A DNA stretch of 64,000 bases, taken from Zoroaster sp. YZ-2022 (lineage: Eukaryota > Echinodermata > Asteroidea > Forcipulatida > Zoroasteridae). Positions 57,191 through 64,000 of this stretch are shown piece by piece (the first letter of the stretch is position 1; each line of letters starts with the position of its first letter). Both the position numbers and the translations under genes were made by a program. The stretch lies in NCBI GenBank assembly GCA_029582265.1, contig CM055835.1:10674041-10738040 (forward strand). Reading direction: 5' to 3'. Under the pieces are notes generated by a model that saw only the letters and a program-made list of their open reading frames with translations, was not told where the DNA came from and did no database searches.

Positions 57191-60100
57191 TGTTGATTTG
57201 TTTTTCAAATTGTATTTTTCATACAAGATGATATGGGTCCGTAACTGACTATTTCCGTTGTTTGTCAGTTTGACAATATAGTTTGTGGAATAGTTGACCT
57301 TTTGTTTACAGGTAGGCCTATTTTTTGGTCATAAAAGGGAAATATGTTGAAGAGACGGGATATTTTTTCAGATCCTTGGTAGCAATACAATAGCTACATT
57401 GTAGCTTTTCATGCCTCATCAATTGCGGGCAATCAGTTGCAAGTACTGGTTCAATAGAAGTTAGAACCGGATTGTTCTCCTATCTTATTTTTGGATAATT
57501 GATGTTTTCCAAACAGTTGTAATGTGTCCATTTTGTATGAGTGGGTTCCTTCGTTGTGTTTATGTGATTTGTTCCTCTAATAAAGAGAGCAGATCATTAA
57601 GTGTTTCATCTGGTTTTTCAAACAAGCCAGATGTGACTAGCTCTTGGCAAAACCCTAAACTTGGACCCAATTTTCAAAAAGTGACCTCCCAAATTTATTA
57701 GAAACAATGTTACCAACAACGTTTCAGGATTTTCTTTTTTCCATCAAAATGTAGAGAAAATGCTCTATATGGTAACATGGAAATCTCAAACTGACCCCTG
57801 GGGTCCCTGGGAGTGAGTTAGTTTCTCCCGAATGTTTTGAGCCTTTCTGAATGCAACAAATGGTTGTTTTGGAAATATTTCTGAGAGTATGTTGGTTTTG
57901 TTGTATCAGTGGCCAATGTTTGTTTCCTGCTTGTTTCACATCTTTTGTGGTTTACGAACGGATTATAAGTCGTTGTTTTGTTTATCTTTTGGTAATTTGT
58001 GAATCAGTTTGGCTAGTTAGCCAGTGACACTATGTGTTACGTTGTTTATCTCAGCTAATAATTTTTTGTGAGAAATTTTGACGTATTTCTGTGAAATCTT
58101 CCTCATTGTTGGTGTTTCTAGCATATCGCAGAGTTTCTCAGTAGATAAATGCTTTGAACACATGGGGTGGGTGTGATGGGGTTCTGTGTAGAAACTGGTA
58201 CATGTATGTTTCCGTAGGTTTGGTGTACACTTTTGTGTCTAGTATGCCACCATGTTTGGATATGATCAGCCTGTTGTACTATTTTATTTTCGAGATCGTA
58301 TAATGTTATGTCACAAATTTCCGGACTGGCTGTTAAGCTAATTGCACAACCGATTTTAATTTCTGTTGAGTATTACTTCCAGAAATTTGCGGATGTATTT
58401 GTTGATAAACTATGGATAGTTGGTTTGGTCGATGGCATTGCATACACAGTTTATTGCCTCAGTTTATTGCGGATATTTGTGTACATTTTAACAACATCAA
58501 TACTTGTGATATTAAGACACATTTTGTGGAAATGTTATTCCTTCGAGTTTCCTCAGTATATCTGCTGTTTTGCGGACATATGTGGACATATGCGGTTACT
58601 ACAGGGAGTAGAAAATGATCTTCCAACAAAGGGTGTGCCTGTTGGTGGGGTTTTGTGAATTCTCGGTAGAAAGTACTGTTGGAATGTGACATGCCTGTGA
58701 CCTCAGATCGAGATATGCCTGAGTGTGTTTGTCGAGAGTGTGTTGTTTCGCATTTTGGTTTGGACATTATGAATTAAAAGGATGGTTTCTTGTGTAATAT
58801 CTTGATCAAACTCGGTGTATTGCTCTGATTCAAGATGTTTGTAATAATCCAACCTGTAGGTAGTCGGAGCGGTTCATAATGCAGTGCCTCTCCCTTTATC
58901 GTATGATTTGATCACGATTTCAGGGTTGTTCCTCAGATATTTGAGGGCTGATAGTTCAGGGTTTTTCATGTTCTTTTTCCGAGTTCTCAGACGAATGAGC
59001 AAGTTTATTTTTTTTGTGGCTTCCAAATAGTTTCAAGTATTGCACTCTGTGTGTAGTTTTGGATTCCAAGTGGATGGTGGTTTGAACAGATGAGTTTTGG
59101 AAGGTTTGTTATGTATCAGGAATTCAATTCTTATTCGTCAATTTCACTCAAAAGAGTTGAACGGGTTGGTTTAGCAGGAGTTGGAACAAAGTTTAAACCT
59201 TTAGCATTTTTTTTTTTTCAATTTGAGATAGTTTTGCTTTGGAAAGGTTTGTGATGAATTGTTCACTTTGTTCTACTAGTGGCTGTCAGTAGACTATTTG
59301 TTCTACTAGTGTAGTCAGTAGACTATTTGTTCTAGTAGTAGTCAGTAGACTATTTTTGTATTCTTTTGGTTTTAGTCGAGCGTTCAAGTGAAAATTGTTT
59401 CATTTTCTGTTTTGATTGTGAATGTTTTGCTCTTTTCGTAAATTTCCGTTATGCCATAGTTGGTAGATAATTTAGTTATAAATAACATATACTTATATAT
59501 TTGTATTATATTATTAATAAGATAGTTTAAGGTTGTCAAGTGGCACTTGTGTAAGTGGGTCATGATTTGTGTTCCTTTTTTATATATGTATTTATATGTA
59601 TATATTTCATAACAAAACAACATGCTTAAAGGTACAGTCTTACCTTGGTTATTTGGTTAATCCTTGTTACAAATATAAAATCCACTATACATGTATGCTA
59701 ATCTGTCAATGGTTTTAAATGTAATATTCATTTACAATTATTTTAACTCATGATCAGTGCTTGATAGCCCTGTTGACTGAAACGATACAAAAGTATCTCT
59801 AATATGCCTTAAATGGTGACAAATTTGAATTTTCAAATGCCTGCAACACCTTTAATATCATATGAAAGAATTCTAGTGTTACCAGAGTTAATAAATGTAG
59901 AAAATGAAGCTCCATATCAGTTTCCTGTAATATTTTGACCTTTCCATGCATACAGTATGCAATATTAATAAATATGGCGGCCATTTTAAAATTCAATATG
60001 GCCATATAGGGGGTATAGAAAAAATGGCATCAAACAGCTTTGTATTTGTTGACATATTTATAGGAGATCCTGAGAGTTTCAAAGATTGTACCGAAAATGC

Positions 60101-60614
60101 GTATGGACTCCACAAGCTCACAGACTAAAATTTTAATAAAAGATTTAAGAATTTTTCTTGCAAACGTGAACACTTATTGTGATGAAATTTTCACGGGTTA
60201 GTTTTAAAATTATTTCTTGAATACCAGAGGGTTGAAGTGAAGGTACATTCCCAAATACCAATGTTGGACCTTCACTTTTATTACATTGTGTCGTTGTTAA
60301 ATCCTTGTCCAAGAAGGCTATAAATCAGTTGGCTGTGTTATGCAGACCCAGGGCTATCATCCATGTTATTTAGAAGCAGATTGGAGACATTTTTTTTCGA
60401 GGTCAAAAAAGCAAAAAGTGCCTAAATTTTTTTTTTTTTTCAAATGCCTAATACTTGCTGGAGAGACGTAATAGAGTGCAGGGTCTCAATTTTAGTACTT
60501 TGAATCAAATTTTTTTTTTTTTTATGCCTAAAACTTGCTGGGTTAACATTTTGTTAACTTCCTCTGCAGAGTCTAAACTTGATTCATTTACCCTTATGTG
60601 TGATTCTTATTCAG
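57191..60614. other. Non-coding; presumed intron of the GGA gene
   Basis: 59268-59355 holds three copies of about 33 bp (TTGTTCTACTAGT..GTCAGTAGACTAT). 60235-60285 is a GGTACAACATTGG-family fragment. No VHS or GAT-domain exon was found. Confidence 0.45.
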
Positions 60615-60724
60615 ATGGTGAGAGTTAATCTACAGCCACCATCAGCTACGGACCTACCAGCTTTAATTCCATTTCTACCCCAGCAGCAATTACTCAAGTC
60701 ATGCTCATAGCAAACACACAGAAG
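60615..60724 (+). CDS. GGA: GGA adaptor, ear-domain exon with one-base deletion
   Basis: Acceptor CTTATTCAG and donor GTAGGT bound 110 bases. The frame starts VRVNLQPPSATDLPA, then needs one missing base near 60660-60665, after which the other frame reads STPAAITQVMLIANTQK. This matches the GAE (gamma-adaptin ear) domain of GGA proteins (LQPPSGTELPAF..I..P.AITQV.LLANPQK). GGAs are clathrin adaptors at the trans-Golgi network, and the ear binds accessory proteins with short hydrophobic motifs. With one added base the exon would be 111, a whole number of codons, so the deletion is more likely an assembly error than a real lesion, but a pseudogene is possible. Confidence 0.8.
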
Positions 60725-61137
60725 GTAGGTAATATTGAGAAATGCTTGAGTACAGTGTAGAGTAGCTGTTTTAAAGGGAAGGTACAGCATTGGTAAATAT
60801 CAGGTTATCAAATTAACCCTCCTACTATAGCTGAACTTTAGTGGCAAGTAGCTATAGTGATGAAAACCATTCAACTGACTGTGTTGACTGTGCACACTGG
60901 GGCATCTTTGATTGGTTTTCACTGTCATTTTTACCACCCTGATAAGGGTGATAAGGTTATCTGCTGCATAAATGAGACAGTAATTTTCAGTCAAAGTATT
61001 CATCTTAAACTAGAACACCTATTCCATGCCCTGTTGAAAGTCTGTTCTGATCGTGACGATACTGTCCTTTTAAGGTATGAATCCAAATCTGTTGAGATAA
61101 AAACTCATTTGGAATTTCTTTTTGCTTTGATCCACAG

Positions 61138-61205
61138 GAGAAAGTTCGACTCAAATGCAAGATTCAGTATACAATCAACGATCAAGCGATTACTGATGTT
61201 ATGAG
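61138..61205 (+). CDS. GGA: GGA adaptor, following ear-domain exon
   Basis: Acceptor ATCCACAG, donor ATGAG|GTAGAA. It encodes EKVRLKCKIQYTINDQAITD then VM, continuing the GAE domain directly after ..NTQK (family: NPQKEKVRLRYKL.F...). The family then has EVDQFP, which would come from a next exon that I could not find before the window ends. The upstream VHS, GAT and hinge exons are also not seen, so the gene is only partly represented. Confidence 0.8.
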
Positions 61206-61800
61206 GTAGAAAAATTCACTGTTTAACAGTTATCCTATATCTGTGTAAAATCTGTTAATATATATAGAAATATCACTCCTATAACACGCTGCACATATAC
61301 TATTATTGTATAATTTGCATTAAAATAGAATAAAATGCTCTGTCAAATATGCTAGATTTATACTTCTGATTCAAAGTTGAAGGTGAATTTTTTTTATTCC
61401 TTAAAGTTATGACTTGAAAACATACGAACATTTATGGTTATATGCAGGGTACAGCATTGGAAATGTTGGCAAAACTGCTTCTCCATAATTATTTGCTTAA
61501 TTTCTTTGAAACAAGATATACATAACCAATCAATAATGAGTTTCAGCTCAATGTAGAATCTGCGTCATGTAAAGTGTGAAAAAGCATTCACAACTTTGAC
61601 AGAATACACTTGGAGCAGAAAAGTTTCAATCTGGCAAATTTATGAATTCTTGCATACATTTTCCTCTGTAATGAGAATAATTTGTCAGGTTGATTGTCAC
61701 CTTTACCAACTTCACATCGAGTTAGCTTTCAGATAATTAAGTGGTTATCTTCTTCAACCAGGTAATTACTAGTGTAATATGGGCAAGACTTGTAAATGTA
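61206..61800 (+). other. Presumed GGA intron
   Basis: AT-rich. GTACAGCATTGGAAATGTTGG near 61449 is a degenerate repeat copy. Nothing else is seen. Confidence 0.45.
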
Positions 61801-61995
61801 AGTAAGACTTGTAACTTTGCATGGTGAAAAAGGATAAGTAAAGGCTGTTTACGGTCAGTGTTCTCTGATCGTCTTCAGGAGAATCAGAGCATACTGATCG
61901 AAACATTGAGTTGTAACCAGTCGGTTCTTTTCAGAACTATTTATCACTCAAAAGAGAATGTCTACATGGTGTCACCGCAAACACTCTTTACTTAT
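61801..61995. repeat. F1 family copy
   Basis: A diverged copy of 35201-35511 (AATCAGAGCATACTGATCGA..AAC; GGTTCTTTTCAGAACTA; CATGGTGTCACCGCAA). Confidence 0.75.
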
Positions 61996-62628
61996 TATTT
62001 AAATGATCATGTGGTCTCACTAGCCAAACCAAAATCCCAGTTAACCAGTCAGATTTATTGAGTAGCTTGCATGTGCGTGTAAAATACCTGCATTAAGCCC
62101 ATGTTTATTAAGCATACTTCTCTCTGGCTTTGTCAGACATTTTTCATTGGGGAGTCGGGTCAAAACCATCATTACTTGTTTTCAAGGAAAAATTGTGAAT
62201 TTTCTTACACAAAAAGGTTATTTGTTTTGAATTAATAACAGTTGTGAAATACATGTATGGTTTATTTCCAAACTTTCCGAATAATACCAAAATTTGGCGA
62301 ATGTGGAATGGGAAAGGCAACACATGTGACAACATGTGAATACGCCCTCATTCTGGAAGTTTTCAAGTGATTTTAGTCATGATGGGTGTTGTTAAACATA
62401 CTCGCCCCATGAAACCTCTCTTGGCAGCAGATGCCAGTCGGAAAACTGAAAATACTGAAAAACTGAAAAAGAAACATATTTACTTGCCATAAAAAAAGGA
62501 TACCTACCAAACTCCATGCATAGTATGTGATATTTTTTATCGTTAACTTGTTTAAAAATTATGCTTAGCAATAAGATTGCTGAGCAAAATTTACCTGTAA
62601 TTTTCTTTTGATAATTTGTTTATTAGCT
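61996..62628. other. Non-coding stretch
   Basis: No gene or clear repeat is seen. Confidence 0.45.
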
Positions 62629-62937
62629 TTAACCCTAACCCTGCCAGACGCAGCAGAGTGCATCAGCTGGAAAAGTCTGATGCACTTTGATGGATTCAGC
62701 TGTCAACACCAGTGCATAAGCAGCCAAGCCTGTTTCTATTGAGAGCTGGTCCCATTAAACAATGCCAGAGTTGTATTCTGCTGCGTTTGGTGACCACAGA
62801 CTCTGAGGCAGTTCGGCCTTGAGATTTGTTAACAGATGGATCTTGTTGCACTTGGCAGCCAAGTCACTTTGATAAACGATGCACTCTGTTGCGTCTGGCA
62901 GGGTTTCTAGCCAAAATACCCTGAGGGTTAGGGTTAA
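62629..62937. repeat. piggyBac-like MITE with TTAA ends
   Basis: Bounded by TTAA at 62629-62632 and 62934-62937. The terminal repeats start CCCTAACCCTGCC at the left and end with GGGTTAGGG at the right, with an inner inverted repeat (CCAGACGCAGCAGAGTGCAT.. and ATGCACTCTGTTGCGTCTGG..). TTAA target duplication with CCC ends is the piggyBac hallmark. The interior is non-coding. Confidence 0.8.
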
Positions 62938-63090
62938 TCCTCGATATATGTTACTAAAACTTAGTAAGCCTACATTTAAATAAAATAGTTTCCTTAGATT
63001 TTAACAACTTATTTTTTAACTCCCTTTGTTTGACGAGGAGGACTTAATAAGGGTAACTCCAGCCCAATTAGAAGGTATAAGTATGGGGAA
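62938..63090. other. Non-coding spacer
   Basis: Nothing is seen. Confidence 0.4.
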
Positions 63091-63216
63091 GTTAAGTAAG
63101 ACTAATTGCGGTGACACCATGTGAAATTCTCTATTGAGTAGTAATTAGTTCTGGAAAGAACTGGAGGTTATATCTCGACGTTTCGATCAGTATGCTCTGA
63201 TCGTCCTCAGGAGAAC
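63091..63216. repeat. F1 family half copy
   Basis: Left half of the F1 foldback (AAGACTAATTGCGGTGACAC..; AGTTCTGGAAAGAACTGGAGG; CGACGTTTCGATCAGTATGC..), ending at CTCAGGAGAAC. Confidence 0.8.
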
Positions 63217-64000
63217 GGGGAAGTTAATTTATATGGAGTTAATACCAAAACATTATAAAATCAATTAAATGTAAAATTTATAATGTTTGTATTATTAGCT
63301 TGATCATATTGAAACTCTAAAACTGTACTATTAATGAACAGCAGCTTATGATGGAGGGGCATTAGTTTTGATGATTTTGTAATATATTCAGTATGCTATA
63401 ACAACATAATAATAAACATATGGTGAAATCAAATATGATTTTAGCTCCTATTTTGTTTTGGCATTTGAACTATGAATCACTTCATCACATCACCACTGTT
63501 GTGAACAATTTTGTGACCCTTGTTCGTAAAAACAGCACTCCCTGGCAATTATTTTTAAAAAAGAGGCTAATTTCAGATGGAATGGTCAAAATGTTTGGTT
63601 TGCTGAATCAAAGTATCCAAATTAATTGTTTGAGTGGGGGTGCTAGGGGTGATGATGCCATTATGATTATGATACAGAATGTTTTCTTGTTGGTAGCCAC
63701 TGCACAGAGAGCCTAGTCTAGTACCCAAACAGACATTGTTATACTCACTGTGGAGCAGGTCAAGCACCAGCCTATGTTTGACATAAGCCTCACTATGACC
63801 CTCATAGAATTGTGTATACAGAACCAAGATGGCCGACATTTGATAAAGTATTTTTGGTCATTTTGTTGAAACCTGAAACTCTTTCATCACCCTGTTCTCC
63901 TCTAAAACCTATGAATGACTCATGCATTACCCATATCCAAGACTGTACATACTTTGGGTTTGCAGAGTGAAGTTTTCTTGTTTCTTTTACTGCATTAACC
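63217..64000. other. Non-coding to the window end
   Basis: A 98-codon frame at 63420-63716 has no domain or splice support, and an opposite-strand frame overlaps it. The expected next GGA exon (EVDQFP) was looked for and not found. Confidence 0.4.

Noticed and set aside
56957..57248. His-rich frames
   Set aside because: Translations of the CAY microsatellite.

Overview
The window looks like nuclear DNA of a marine invertebrate. It is AT-rich, has spliced genes with GT..AG introns, and is packed with foldback elements (MITEs), SINE pieces, microsatellites and two fixed 500-base assembly gaps (15634-16133 and 34184-34683). The repeat style and the host genes found (heparan sulfate 2-O-sulfotransferase, GGA adaptor) fit an echinoderm or another invertebrate deuterostome. 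That is an impression, not a demonstrated identification.

Layout: 1-5.1 kb is non-coding with repeats. A first exon of a secreted PAN/apple-like protein sits at 5638-5973 (minus), with a roughly 490-bp GAA/TTC array in the intron just behind its donor site. 6-15.3 kb holds only repeats, followed by a CAG array and a gap. 16.5-21.3 kb is a satellite region with a two-level structure, whose units carry paired ETS-type and CRE-type palindromes. 21.3-28.7 kb is mostly non-coding, with a broken P-element/THAP9-like transposase. 28.74-34.18 kb is a compact, intronless, two-stranded virus-like gene cassette. 37.6-41.4 kb holds the last three coding exons of HS2ST1. 41.4-60.6 kb contains many MITEs, two tandem arrays, a tRNA-derived SINE, a CpG-rich promoter-like block and a decayed DDE-type transposase. 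60.6-61.2 kb holds two exons of the GGA ear domain. The remainder is repeats.

The most interesting region is 28.74-34.18 kb. It carries about eight genes separated by 2-90 bp or overlapping: a two-module zinc protein, a two-helix membrane protein with a C-terminal PPPY motif, two paralogues starting with the same ten residues, a penton/minor-capsid-like protein, a large tail-anchored protein, a coiled-coil membrane protein and a protein cut by the gap. Four genes have an AT-rich TATAATAAATG-like motif touching the start codon, and two of them diverge from one 55-bp quasi-palindrome that includes both start codons. Several genes are interrupted, by single stops in two and by shifts in homopolymers in others. 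The set is consistent with an endogenised double-stranded DNA virus or virus-like transposon. No polymerase, integrase, packaging ATPase or protease is visible, so I do not assign it to Polintons/Mavericks, adintoviruses or any named group. The gap at its right side hides the rest.
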